DNA of 64,000 nucleotides from Salegentibacter tibetensis (lineage in GTDB: Bacteria; Bacteroidota; Bacteroidia; Flavobacteriales; Flavobacteriaceae). This document shows positions 8,288-15,907 of the stretch, one piece after another. Numbering within the stretch: the stretch's first letter is position 1; every line of letters starts with the position of its first letter. Below the pieces are notes generated by a model, which searched no databases, had not been told where the DNA came from, and saw only the letters and a program-made list of their open reading frames with translations. A program made the translations under genes and the position numbers. The stretch spans positions 1 through 64,000 of the forward strand of contig NZ_JAIQZA010000024.1 of NCBI RefSeq assembly GCF_020164485.1, in the 5' to 3' direction.

Positions 8288-8956
8288 ATGGAAAGAGAAT
8301 TTATAGAAATAACCAAATTTGCTTCAAAAGAATGTGAAGATTTTTTACTGGAAGAAAATTATAAAATAAATGATTTTCTAAGGTTTAATATCTTTTCCTA
8401 TACATATTCCATTCACAGAATGCAATTAAAATATATGGAAGCTAAAATAAGTCGTTTTAATTTTGACGAAATGAAACTCAATAAATTGTATTCAGATGAA
8501 ATAGAAAACCAATTAAAATTCCTTCAACCACGTTTGAAACAATTGAACAGTCAATTTGATTTAGGTAATCATTTGATCAGAGTAAGTACGCAAACTTTTG
8601 TTTCAGAAATTGACGGTTATTTAGATCATAAAGGGTTGCTAATGGGTTCATTTTTGGACTTTTGTAATGAGTTAGAAAATGAATTCAGAAAAGTTATAAC
8701 GTCATACAAAAATTTTGGGCAAGGGAAAGGTAAATTGACAATTCCGTATAATGCTTACATCTCTTTCTTCAAATATCCACTTGTTTTTTTAGATAGGGAT
8801 TTTGATCATTCTGATATTTCCTCAATATTCAATGATTTTCAAAATGAAACCTTTGACTTTACAACAGCATACTGTAAACTTTCTACTCATATTCAAAATT
8901 GCCTGACTCTAGAAAACGCTCTGATTTTAAAAAATAATGGGATTAAAGTTGCCTAA
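8288..8956 (+). CDS. Hypothetical cytosolic protein (cassette C9, gene 2)
   Basis: A 222-residue protein, Phe/Asn/Leu-rich and largely helical, with no signal peptide and no family recognised. It lies 61 bp after the DUF2971-like gene with no repeat between, so C9 is a two-gene cassette. Several amphipathic helices suggest a protein-binding role, possibly as partner of gene 1, but this is only inferred from co-transfer. The start is ATG 8288. Confidence 0.68.
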   Translation: MEREFIEITKFASKECEDFLLEENYKINDFLRFNIFSYTYSIHRMQLKYMEAKISRFNFDEMKLNKLYSDEIENQLKFLQPRLKQLNSQFDLGNHLIRVSTQTFVSEIDGYLDHKGLLMGSFLDFCNELENEFRKVITSYKNFGQGKGKLTIPYNAYISFFKYPLVFLDRDFDHSDISSIFNDFQNETFDFTTAYCKLSTHIQNCLTLENALILKNNGIKVA

Positions 8957-8976
8957 ATAAAGGAAAAACAAAGGCT

Positions 8977-9098
8977 AACAGCGTATAAAAACAATGCTAA
9001 ATTTGGTCTTATATCGAAAATCCCTGCTCGCTTGCAACGCCTGATTGTCCTGCGGACAATCTAGCTCACCAGCAAGCACTGTTTTTATACGGGACGTT
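8977..9098 (+). repeat. attC-like site R10
   Basis: AAC 8977 to GTT 9098. Left arm AAAGGCTAAC (C9), right arm GTTGTAAAAC (C10). The middle carries the variant CAACGCCTGATTGTCC. Confidence 0.85.
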
Positions 9099-9141
9099 GT
9101 AAAACATTCCCCACATGAAGAAACTCCATTAATTTCTCAGG

Positions 9142-9246
9142 CTAACGTCAAATTTCTGGAACCTTTTCTTAAAAAATAGGCCTTGAAAGTTGGTAAGAGC
9201 CGACCATTAAAAGGATTGTTTCAATAAAAACTAAATTTGACGTTAG
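9142..9246. repeat. Inverted repeat inside cassette C10
   Basis: CTAACGTCAAATTT (9142-9155) and AAATTTGACGTTAG (9233-9246) are perfect 14-bp inverted arms around a 77-bp loop. The arms carry AAC and GTT at their outer ends, like an attC, but flanking cassette complementarity does not use them. They may be a relic of another site type captured in this cassette or a structured leader. Confidence 0.6.
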
Positions 9247-9254
9247 TCAGAATT

Positions 9255-9650
9255 ATGAAGAACCTAATCTACATATCAATATTATTTTTTTTCGGATTTA
9301 ATTGCTCTGATTTCAAATGCGATTTAAAGGACGGCAGATACAAAGTTGTTTATGATGAGGAATTTACGAATCATCCCCAGTTCGAATTTGAGGTGGACGG
9401 ACAAATTCTGACCGAGATTAATTCGGACTCAAAAAATAAGTTTAGAATTGAGCAACTTGGGAAAAATTCTTTTCGATTAAAGTCCTTGGAAAAACAAACG
9501 GATTCTCTAACCGAATTTCAAAAAGCATTAACATCACACGGACAGCCATATTATGAAATAACAGGTTGTAAAAGTGATACAATTAATTTTACATTACGAG
9601 TAAATTTGCACGTAATATCTCATTCCGGAAAATTTGTTAGAGTGAATTAA
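9255..9650 (+). CDS. Small hypothetical lipoprotein (cassette C10)
   Basis: A 131-residue protein. ATG 9255 precedes a hydrophobic segment and Cys (FFFGFNCSD), so it is a short lipoprotein. The mature part CDLKDGRYKVVYDEEF resembles small unassigned lipoproteins common in Flavobacteriia. An upstream in-frame start at 9237 is less likely since it would precede the signal with charged residues. It sits just after the internal inverted repeat. Cassette ends GTTGTAAAAC / GTTTTACAAC match perfectly. Confidence 0.7.
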   Translation: MKNLIYISILFFFGFNCSDFKCDLKDGRYKVVYDEEFTNHPQFEFEVDGQILTEINSDSKNKFRIEQLGKNSFRLKSLEKQTDSLTEFQKALTSHGQPYYEITGCKSDTINFTLRVNLHVISHSGKFVRVN

Positions 9651-9660
9651 AACGTTTTAC

Positions 9661-9781
9661 AACAACATATAAAAACAATGCTTAAATCAGTCCTTAATCG
9701 AAACTCTGCGCTCGCTTGCTTAGCGGATTGTCCTGCGGACAATCACGCACGCCAGCTCGCACAGTTTTTATATGAGACGTT
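9661..9781 (+). repeat. attC-like site R11
   Basis: Main family, AAC 9661 to GTT 9781, with TATATGAGACGTT. Left arm GTTTTACAAC (C10), right arm GTTAGCACCA (C11). Confidence 0.85.
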
Positions 9782-9807
9782 AGCACCAATATCAACCAAT
9801 AATCCTA

Positions 9808-10569
9808 ATGACACAAAATTTCGAAGACAGACTTATATTATCAAGTAGAAAAAGAAGAATTGTTGCAATTCTAATTGACCACTTCACAATGACTTTCCTG
9901 CTAGTTGCGATTTCATTTATGTCGCTCGGAAAAGGTTTTCTTGATGAGGATAATGCCAGTAACGTGTTAGTCAAAATTCTCCCTACAATGCTAATTGGCT
10001 TTATACTATATTTTGCTAAAGATTCTATAAAAGGTATCAGCCCAGGGAAGTGGATTATGGGAATTATGGTTCGTGATGAAAATATTCACACAGAAATTCC
10101 ATCTGTTGGCAGACTTTTTATTCGGAATCTATTGATAATTATCTGGCCAATTGAATTTTTTGTACTTGCGGTTAGTCAAGAAAAGAAAAGACTTGGCGAT
10201 AAAATTGCAAAAACTGCTGTCTTAAAGAATCCGAAAAAGCTAAGTGTCTTACCCAGAGTTTTAACATTAGTCGGTATTGGAGTAGCTTATTTTACATTCA
10301 TTTTTGTTTTTGTTTTTGCTTCAATGAAAAGTTCTGACGCCTACAAAACAGCAATTAGTGAAATTGAACAAAATCAAGAAATTATAAACGAAGTCGGCGG
10401 GATAAAAGAATACGGAATGTTTCCAACTGGTGGTGTTAGTATTAAAAGTGATTACGGAGAAGCCAATTTGGAAATTAAAGTCATCGGAAATGAAAAGGAC
10501 CTAAATGTTAAAACTTATTTGACAAAAGAACCGAATGAAGAATGGAAATTGATAGAATTGGACAAATAA
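9808..10569 (+). CDS. RDD-family membrane protein with Coa1-like C-terminal domain (cassette C11)
   Basis: A 253-residue protein. Residues about 10-130 form an RDD domain: the conserved basic/aspartate elements RRIVAILIDH, then SPGKWIMGIMVRD, then an Arg-Asn pair and RLGDKIAKT, with two or three membrane segments. A further membrane helix (about 148-172) leads to a C-terminal periplasmic domain (DAYKTAISEIEQNQEI to the end) like the Coa1-type domain seen in bacterial membrane proteins. RDD proteins include small transporters, but the substrate is unknown. Cassette ends GTTAGCACCA / TGGTGCTAAC match. Confidence 0.82.
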   Translation: MTQNFEDRLILSSRKRRIVAILIDHFTMTFLLVAISFMSLGKGFLDEDNASNVLVKILPTMLIGFILYFAKDSIKGISPGKWIMGIMVRDENIHTEIPSVGRLFIRNLLIIIWPIEFFVLAVSQEKKRLGDKIAKTAVLKNPKKLSVLPRVLTLVGIGVAYFTFIFVFVFASMKSSDAYKTAISEIEQNQEIINEVGGIKEYGMFPTGGVSIKSDYGEANLEIKVIGNEKDLNVKTYLTKEPNEEWKLIELDK

Positions 10570-10580
10570 ATACTGGTGCT

Positions 10581-10701
10581 AACAATATATAAAAACAATG
10601 CTTAAACCTGTCTCGAATCCAAACTCTGCGCTCGCTTCCTCAGCGGATTGTCCTGCGGACAATCAGGCTCGCCAGCTCGCACAGTTTTTATACGAGACGT
10701 T
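10581..10701 (+). repeat. attC-like site R12
   Basis: Main family, AAC 10581 to GTT 10701. Left arm TGGTGCTAAC (C11), right arm GTTGCAAAC (C12). Confidence 0.85.
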
Positions 10702-10741
10702 GCAAACAATACAAAAAATCCCATTAGTGAAATTTATTAAA

Positions 10742-11236
10742 ATGAATTATAAAGTAAAATCTGTATTTTCAACATTTTTCCTCTTAATTCTTTTTCAATC
10801 GTGCAATATCCCAAAACAATTTTATGATGACGGCAGTTTGAAGAGCCAGGGAAAGACGGTTGACGGACAAAAAGTGGGAGAATGGAAATATTATCATTCC
10901 AACGGGAATCTTTGGCAAGTCGGACATTTCGAGGAGGGTAAACAAGACAGGGAATGGAAATTTTTTCACGAGAATGGCAACAGACAGGGAGTGGGTATTT
11001 TAGACAAGGGGGAAAGGCAAGGAAAATGGATTTGGTACCACGAAAATGGGGAACTTTATACTGTGAGAACTTGGAAGGATGGCAGACTTAAGGAAGTTAT
11101 TTCAACCTCTGATGGAGCAGGAAATAAGTTGGATAAAGGTACGATTCAGGACGGAAGTGGAACAGTCAAATTTTATGATATAGATGGCAACTTAACGGAT
11201 GTTCTCCAATATAAAAATGGTGAATTGGTTGATTGA
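10742..11236 (+). CDS. YwqK/MORN-like repeat lipoprotein (cassette C12)
   Basis: A 164-residue protein starting at ATG 10742, with a lipoprotein signal (LLILFQSCN). It carries four tandem 22-24-residue repeats of the kind G-x-W-x-Y-Y/F-H-x-N-G-N, the YwqK/MORN_2 signature (GEWKYYHSNG, REWKFFHENG, GKWIWYHENG). Bacteroidota have many exported proteins of this sort; despite the family's label as antitoxin-like, here it is a surface or periplasmic lipoprotein of unknown role. Cassette ends GTTGCAAAC / GTTTGCAAC match. Confidence 0.85.
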   Translation: MNYKVKSVFSTFFLLILFQSCNIPKQFYDDGSLKSQGKTVDGQKVGEWKYYHSNGNLWQVGHFEEGKQDREWKFFHENGNRQGVGILDKGERQGKWIWYHENGELYTVRTWKDGRLKEVISTSDGAGNKLDKGTIQDGSGTVKFYDIDGNLTDVLQYKNGELVD

Positions 11237-11265
11237 GAATGCACTTCAAAAAAAGTACAGTTTGC

Positions 11266-11386
11266 AACAATATATAAAAACAATGCTAAAACCTGTGCCA
11301 AATCGAAACCTCGTACCTGTTTGGTGCGCCTGATTTTCCTGCGGAAAATCATTGCTGGCAATCGCACAGTTTTTATACGGGACGTT
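11266..11386 (+). repeat. attC-like site R13 (variant apical stem)
   Basis: AAC 11266 to GTT 11386. The apical hairpin is GATTTTCC-tgc-GGAAAATC: the GTC/GAC of the main family is replaced by TTC/GAA on both arms, a compensatory change. Left arm GTTTGCAAC (C12), right arm GTTGTAGCCA (C13). Confidence 0.85.
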
Positions 11387-11429
11387 GTAGCCAATTTAAA
11401 AGACAAATTTTCATGTGACTTCGAAAATA

Positions 11430-11954
11430 ATGAAAACTAATATTCTCCTTTCTTTAATATTGACCCTTACTTTATCAAGTTGTAAAGCACCGAAATTTTA
11501 TGAACAGGTTTCAAAATTCGAAAAAGAAGCAGGTGTTAATTTCAATCCCTACAAATTGGTATTAAATGAATTTGAAAAAATACACCGGACGAGTGATCAC
11601 ATTATTTTTCAGTACTCGCCTAAATCTGAATGGAATAGTAAAGAATTTTCGGGAGTGATTTATGATGTCGATCAAAATGAATATTATTATTTCGAAAACA
11701 CGGAAAAAAATCCTCGAATGATAATCTTGAAAAGAGAATATCCATTTCCCCAAGATAATTACTACAAATTCGTTATTGATAATTATATGAAAGGGAAAAT
11801 TGATTATTTACAACGTTTAGGAGAAACTGCTCAACTTTCGGGAATTACAACCACCAATGTAATTTATGATATTGACTTAAATTCAGATAAAGTGGAACGA
11901 TTTACTTTTAAAGATTTTCTATTTATGAATGGGAAACCTACAACAGAATTATAA
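11430..11954 (+). CDS. Hypothetical lipoprotein (cassette C13; copy 1)
   Basis: A 174-residue lipoprotein (ATG 11430; lipobox LTLSSCKA). The mature part is mixed alpha/beta with aromatic-rich strands and no family recognised. A near-identical copy, with about six residue changes, occupies cassette C20 at 16833-17357, including the non-coding leader between repeat and gene, so the whole cassette was duplicated or captured twice. Cassette ends GTTGTAGCCA / TGGCTACAAC match. Confidence 0.75.
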   Translation: MKTNILLSLILTLTLSSCKAPKFYEQVSKFEKEAGVNFNPYKLVLNEFEKIHRTSDHIIFQYSPKSEWNSKEFSGVIYDVDQNEYYYFENTEKNPRMIILKREYPFPQDNYYKFVIDNYMKGKIDYLQRLGETAQLSGITTTNVIYDIDLNSDKVERFTFKDFLFMNGKPTTEL

Positions 11955-11970
11955 AGAAAAAACTGGCTAC

Positions 11971-12091
11971 AACAACATATAAAAACAATGCTTAAATCAT
12001 TCTTGAATCTAAACTTCCTGCTCGCTTGCTTAGCGGATTGTCCTGCGGACAATCACGCTCTCCAGCTCGCACAGTTTTTATACGAGACGTT
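11971..12091 (+). repeat. attC-like site R14
   Basis: Main family, AAC 11971 to GTT 12091. Left arm TGGCTACAAC (C13), right arm GTTGTATCC (C14a). Confidence 0.85.
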
Positions 12092-12493
12092 GTATCCTAT
12101 TGCTGGTAGCGCACGGTCATCTTTTGAGGATCCTGGGCTGATTTTCGGAGGTATAGCTAAAGGAAAGAGAAGGACATACTTTTTGGTAGCGTCCCCAAGT
12201 ATTTAGCGATGAGATCGTGGAGAGTTTTTTAACTATCCAAACGTTATCACGTTACTAATACTTGTGGTTAAGGTAGTTGAAGTTTTGGAAATAGTCTATG
12301 GGTCAACTCCCTTAATTTTTCCTTTAGCTATACAGACAATTTGAAAAGCCCGTCCCTTATTCCACGGATGTTTAGATCTACTTCTAAACACAATGTAAAC
12401 GGGGCACGGACCTTAAAAGAAGTATTTTTATTGTTGCGCTTCAATCAACAGTCCCTGTTAACCTGATCCTGGCAGATAAGATAAACAGCAGAC
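12092..12493 (+). other. Cassette C14a without a convincing ORF, holding a long inverted repeat
   Basis: About 400 bp between R14 and the short site R15. No frame of credible length or composition is present on either strand. GTATAGCTAAAGGAAA (12151-12166) and TTTCCTTTAGCTATAC (12318-12333) form a perfect 16-bp inverted pair enclosing 151 bp. The cassette tips match only weakly (GTTGT / ACAAC). It may encode a structured RNA or be a decayed gene. Confidence 0.55.
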
Positions 12494-12550
12494 AACACCA
12501 TCTAACTGCAATAGCCGCAAAAATGCGACTACAGCAGTTAGATCTACGTT
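12494..12550 (+). repeat. Short attC-like site R15 (different family)
   Basis: A 57-bp site: AAC (12494), ATCTAACTGC, TAGCCGCA, loop, TGCGACTA, GCAGTTAGAT, GTT (12548-12550). The 10-bp outer arms are perfectly complementary and the inner arms nearly so, with short unpaired spacers next to AAC and GTT, which is the layout of a compact classical attC. It is unrelated to the 121-bp family. The right arm GTTGTGCAAC pairs with GTTGCACAAC at 13061. Confidence 0.75.
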
Positions 12551-12579
12551 GTGCAACATATAATTCAGGAATAACATTT

Positions 12580-13056
12580 ATGAAGAAAACATTTGCTCTA
12601 ATTTGTTGCTTTTCTGTGATATTAGGTTGTGCCAATCCAGACGAAGTTAAAATGGATGATCGTTTAGAAGAAAAGATACAACTGATCATCGACTCATATC
12701 AGGAAGAAGTATCGGACAGCAGTAAAAATTTATTCGATCCACCGATTTATGAAGTTTCTTTTTCGGAGAGAGGCGGACAATGCTTTCTGACAGTTAACAC
12801 GAGTTATTTTTATCGGACGGACTTAGATGGTTTTACATTTATAAAAAACAAGCTCGTAGCTTTCTATAATGTCGATTCCAGATGTAATGAGAATTTAATT
12901 GAAATTTCGACGAAGAAGGATGATAAAGTCTTAGATGATTTTCAAAATGAAGAGGAAGCCTTTGATAATTACTCTCCTGCCTGGTGGGAATTTAAATTGC
13001 AGGAGGATAAATTATTAGTGACAAATCAGGGTAAGCACGAGATTAATTTCAAGTAA
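12580..13056 (+). CDS. Hypothetical lipoprotein (cassette C14b)
   Basis: A 158-residue protein starting at ATG 12580, with a lipoprotein signal (FSVILGCAN). The mature part is acidic with a beta-rich centre (YEVSFSERGGQCFLTVNTSY) and two further cysteines; no family is recognised. Upstream in-frame starts lie within the short site R15 and are rejected. The cassette uses the short site on its left and a main-family repeat on its right; its own tips GTTGTGCAAC / GTTGCACAAC match perfectly. Confidence 0.72.
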   Translation: MKKTFALICCFSVILGCANPDEVKMDDRLEEKIQLIIDSYQEEVSDSSKNLFDPPIYEVSFSERGGQCFLTVNTSYFYRTDLDGFTFIKNKLVAFYNVDSRCNENLIEISTKKDDKVLDDFQNEEEAFDNYSPAWWEFKLQEDKLLVTNQGKHEINFK

Positions 13057-13067
13057 ATACGTTGCAC

Positions 13068-13187
13068 AACAACATATAAAAACAATGCTCAAACTGTCTC
13101 GAATCGAAATTCCCTGCTCGCTTGCTTAGCGGATTGTCCTGCGGACAATCACGCTCGCCCGCTCGCACAGTTTTTATACGAGACGTT
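13068..13187 (+). repeat. attC-like site R16
   Basis: Main family, AAC 13068 to GTT 13187. Left arm GTTGCACAAC (C14b), right arm GTTGGCTGT (C15). Confidence 0.85.
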
Positions 13188-13228
13188 GGCTGTAATTAGA
13201 GTAAGATTCAGAAAGCATACATAATAAT

Positions 13229-13783
13229 ATGAAAGAAAGCGGATTAAATAGGGGAAAAATAAAATTCGGGATGATTGCCTGCTTTCTGATTTCCATCTTT
13301 TTTCTGTACCAACATTATTGGCAAGATACTGTAGTTGAAAATAATGATTTAATCTCTTTCTCGGGAAAGCTGGAAAATTATGTGTTTGAAAATTATAATA
13401 GCGGAATTAGGTATGATTTAAAATATTACGCACTTAAACTGGAAAATTCTCCTGATATTTATCAGATCGCAGCGGACGAATTATGGCTTTTCGATAAAAA
13501 TAATTTTATCAATGCAATCCAAATAGGTGAAGAAGTTCAAATTCAAATTCCAAAAGAAAAAGAGAAACATAGATTTAATAATGGGAATTTACCTGTTTAT
13601 GGTATTACCCAAACTGATACTGTTTTTTTAAACTCGGGAGAAGTACTAAGAGAGAAAAGAGCTCCGACATCACTTGTGATTTCTCTAATTTTGATGCTGG
13701 CAGCTTTTTCTCTTCTTTTTCTTTTCAGGAAAACGGTTGAATCAAAAAAACCACAGCCAACAACATATAAAAACAATGCTTAA
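13229..13783 (+). CDS. Membrane protein with two transmembrane helices (cassette C15)
   Basis: A 184-residue protein with a membrane helix near residues 12-30 and another near 148-167, enclosing an extracytoplasmic domain of about 110 residues with YDLKYYALKLENSPDIYQIA. The layout resembles small envelope proteins with a DUF3592-like outside domain, but I cannot assign it. The frame reads into repeat R17: the last eight or so residues (QPTTYKNNA) and the stop are repeat sequence. Cassette ends GTTGGCTGT / ACAGCCAAC match. Confidence 0.72.
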   Translation: MKESGLNRGKIKFGMIACFLISIFFLYQHYWQDTVVENNDLISFSGKLENYVFENYNSGIRYDLKYYALKLENSPDIYQIAADELWLFDKNNFINAIQIGEEVQIQIPKEKEKHRFNNGNLPVYGITQTDTVFLNSGEVLREKRAPTSLVISLILMLAAFSLLFLFRKTVESKKPQPTTYKNNA

Positions 13784-13879
13784 ATCAGTCTCAAATCGAA
13801 ACTCCGTGTTCGCTTGCTTAGCGGATTGTCCTGCGGACAATTACGCTCGCCAGCTCGCACAGTTTTTATACGAGACGTT
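13759..13879 (+). repeat. attC-like site R17
   Basis: Main family, AAC 13759 to GTT 13879. Left arm ACAGCCAAC (C15), right arm GTTAGCACCAATT (C16). Confidence 0.85.
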
Positions 13880-13902
13880 AGCACCAATTAAACATACAAA
13901 AT

Positions 13903-14391
13903 ATGAAAAATAGAATTACAATATTTTTAATGTTATTAACCTTCTCTATGAATGGACAGAATTTATTTTTCATTGGAGAAAAAAGTTTCCCTTGTACTCA
14001 AGATTATGTCTTAAAACCTAATTCTGACAAATTTTTTATTAATGAACTTAATATAAAGTTCGCTAAGGATAAAGAAAATAAAATTCTTGCCCTCAGTACT
14101 AAAACAGAGAATGTTGGTTTTAGCGGAAAATTGATAATTTATTTAGATAATGGAGATGTAATTACAACATCAAGAGAGAAAATTTTTGATTATGTAGATA
14201 AAATAGCTTTAGCAATATATTATTTAACAAATGATGATCTGAAAAAATTAAAGAATAGTAATATTAATACTGTTAAATACACTCTAAAAGATGAATATGG
14301 TGATGATGGAGCCTTTGGGGGCAATTTCTCTGCCTCGAATAAATCTAAAGTTGATTTTTCAGAAATAATATCCGAATTTTATGAAAAATAA
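13903..14391 (+). CDS. Secreted hypothetical protein (cassette C16)
   Basis: A 162-residue protein with a signal peptide (residues 1-18, LLTFSMNGQ). The mature part is beta-rich (FSGKLIIYLDNGDVITTS, VKYTLKDEY) and probably forms a small soluble periplasmic or surface domain. No family recognised. The cassette starts with a main-family repeat and ends with the alternative long site R18; its tips GTTAGCACCA / CTGGTGCTAAC match with one edge difference. Confidence 0.7.
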   Translation: MKNRITIFLMLLTFSMNGQNLFFIGEKSFPCTQDYVLKPNSDKFFINELNIKFAKDKENKILALSTKTENVGFSGKLIIYLDNGDVITTSREKIFDYVDKIALAIYYLTNDDLKKLKNSNINTVKYTLKDEYGDDGAFGGNFSASNKSKVDFSEIISEFYEK

Positions 14392-14399
14392 CTGGTGCT

Positions 14400-14522
14400 A
14401 ACAATGTATAACCGCAATTACGGCGGATTCGACTACTTCCGAATCCACTCGGAATTGCTAAAGTCTGTGCCAAACTGAAAATTAAAACAAAATAACCCGT
14501 AACTGCGGTTATACGAGACGTT
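14400..14522 (+). repeat. Alternative long attC-like site R18
   Basis: AAC 14400 to GTT 14522, 123 bp. Arms are TATAACCGCA / TGCGGTTATA with the shared 3' end TATACGAGACGTT, an inner pair CAATTACGG / CCGTAACTG, and an apical hairpin GGATTCG / CGAATCC. The stem sequence is unrelated to the main family, but the TATA...CGAGAC-GTT end is identical. Confidence 0.82.
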
Positions 14523-14546
14523 GCCCACAATATAAAAAAAAATAAA

Positions 14547-15023
14547 ATGAAAAATATTTCTTCAAAATTTTCAGATTTCCCAGTTATCTTATGCTTTTTG
14601 ATAACTTTCTTCGTGATGATTCCAATAGTTCTAAGTTATCCTTATGATGACATGGACAATCTTTTTTTTCTATTATTCGGGTTAGTTTTTGTAATATTTT
14701 TTTGGTTGACTGAATTCCGGACAAAAGCTCATAAGGTTCGTTTACAATCTGACGTTTTCGAAGTGCGTAAATACTTTGGATTAGGAAAACTAAATAAATA
14801 CCAAATATCAGAACTTAAAGGGTATTATATAACAAAGCAAACTGGAGGTGCAGGAAAATATGAATATATATTTATTGTAAATGAAAGTAAAAGGTTAATA
14901 GGTGTTTCAGCATTTTACCATCGAAACTACGAACAATTAAAGAAAAAAATTGAGGATGAATTACTTTACCTAGGAGAGAAAAAATTCGGCTTTACTGAAG
15001 AGTATTCCGAAATGTTTAAATAG
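14547..15023 (+). CDS. Membrane protein with PH-like cytosolic domain (cassette C17)
   Basis: A 158-residue protein with two close membrane helices (about residues 9-28 and 35-55) followed by a beta-rich domain (VRLQSDVFEVRKYFGLGKLN to the end) that resembles small bacterial PH-like domains next to membrane helices. Assignment by eye only. Start ATG 14547 lies 25 bp after the repeat. Cassette ends GTTGCCCACA / TGTGGGCAAC match. Confidence 0.68.
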   Translation: MKNISSKFSDFPVILCFLITFFVMIPIVLSYPYDDMDNLFFLLFGLVFVIFFWLTEFRTKAHKVRLQSDVFEVRKYFGLGKLNKYQISELKGYYITKQTGGAGKYEYIFIVNESKRLIGVSAFYHRNYEQLKKKIEDELLYLGEKKFGFTEEYSEMFK

Positions 15024-15063
15024 CTTCTACAAGATTAATCTACCAAGTAATAATACTGTGGGC

Positions 15064-15184
15064 AACAGTATATAAAAACAATGCTCAAATCTGTCTCAAA
15101 TCGAAACTCCTTGCTCGCTTGCTAAGCGGATTGTCCTACGGACAATCACGCTCGCCAGCTCGCACAGTTTTTATACGAGACGTT
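15064..15184 (+). repeat. attC-like site R19
   Basis: Main family, AAC 15064 to GTT 15184. Left arm TGTGGGCAAC (C17), right arm GTTGCCAACA (C18). Confidence 0.85.
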
Positions 15185-15206
15185 GCCAACAATATAAACC
15201 AACCAA

Positions 15207-15746
15207 ATGAAATTAAACATAAAGTTTCCGCCTTGGACGATAATATGTCTTTTTTTAATATTTCTTTTTTCCTGTGAAAATTCAAATAGCAGGCAGAATG
15301 CTTTAGGAGAAAAGAAGAAGGAAAAAATATCCAATGAAAAAATTGAAATTCTTGGATTTAAATTAAATGATACTATCCGTCGGGGTGAAATTGCAACAGG
15401 GAATGTTCATTATAATACTGCTTTAGAAAAGTCCGAAGATTCGGTTATTAGTAGTAGATATATATTCTTCCATTATGTAATTAATGACCGCAATGAGGTA
15501 TTAAATCTTGAAGCTATTAAGGAGGATGAAAATCACTGGATTCAGGAAGATACCATCGGCAATGGAAAATTTGAGTTTAAATTTCAATATAAACCTAACG
15601 AAAACGAATCCGATAAAAGGAAGGTTTTTCACGGTGCTATAGAAGATATTAGAATCTTGAAAAGTATAGACACTACTCAGAACACTGTTGTTGAAACAAA
15701 AGAGGTTAAACTGACCAAAGAACTGATAGTAATTAACCCGCAGTAA
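15207..15746 (+). CDS. Hypothetical lipoprotein (cassette C18)
   Basis: A 179-residue lipoprotein (signal to FLFSCEN, Cys near residue 23). After a Lys/Glu-rich linker comes a beta-rich domain (GFKLNDTIRRGEIATGNVHY) that could be a small Ig-like or immunity-like surface domain. No family recognised. Cassette ends GTTGCCAACA / TGTTGGCAAC match perfectly. Confidence 0.7.
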   Translation: MKLNIKFPPWTIICLFLIFLFSCENSNSRQNALGEKKKEKISNEKIEILGFKLNDTIRRGEIATGNVHYNTALEKSEDSVISSRYIFFHYVINDRNEVLNLEAIKEDENHWIQEDTIGNGKFEFKFQYKPNENESDKRKVFHGAIEDIRILKSIDTTQNTVVETKEVKLTKELIVINPQ

Positions 15747-15764
15747 TTAGAAAATACTGTTGGC

Positions 15765-15885
15765 AACACTATATAAAAACAATGCTTAATTGGTCTCGAA
15801 TCAAAAGTTCGTGCTCCTTTGCAACGCCTGATTGTCCTGCGGACAATCAAGCTCGCCGGCTCGCACAGTTTTTATACGGGACGTT
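15765..15885 (+). repeat. attC-like site R20
   Basis: Main family, AAC 15765 to GTT 15885. Left arm TGTTGGCAAC (C18), right arm GTTGTATGCC (C19). Confidence 0.85.
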
Positions 15886-15907
15886 GTATGCCATTTAATA
15901 CTGAACA

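Noticed and set aside
11988-12206. A 72-residue frame over R14 and the start of C14a
   Set aside because: Mostly repeat translation; the part beyond the repeat has no coding character that I can defend.
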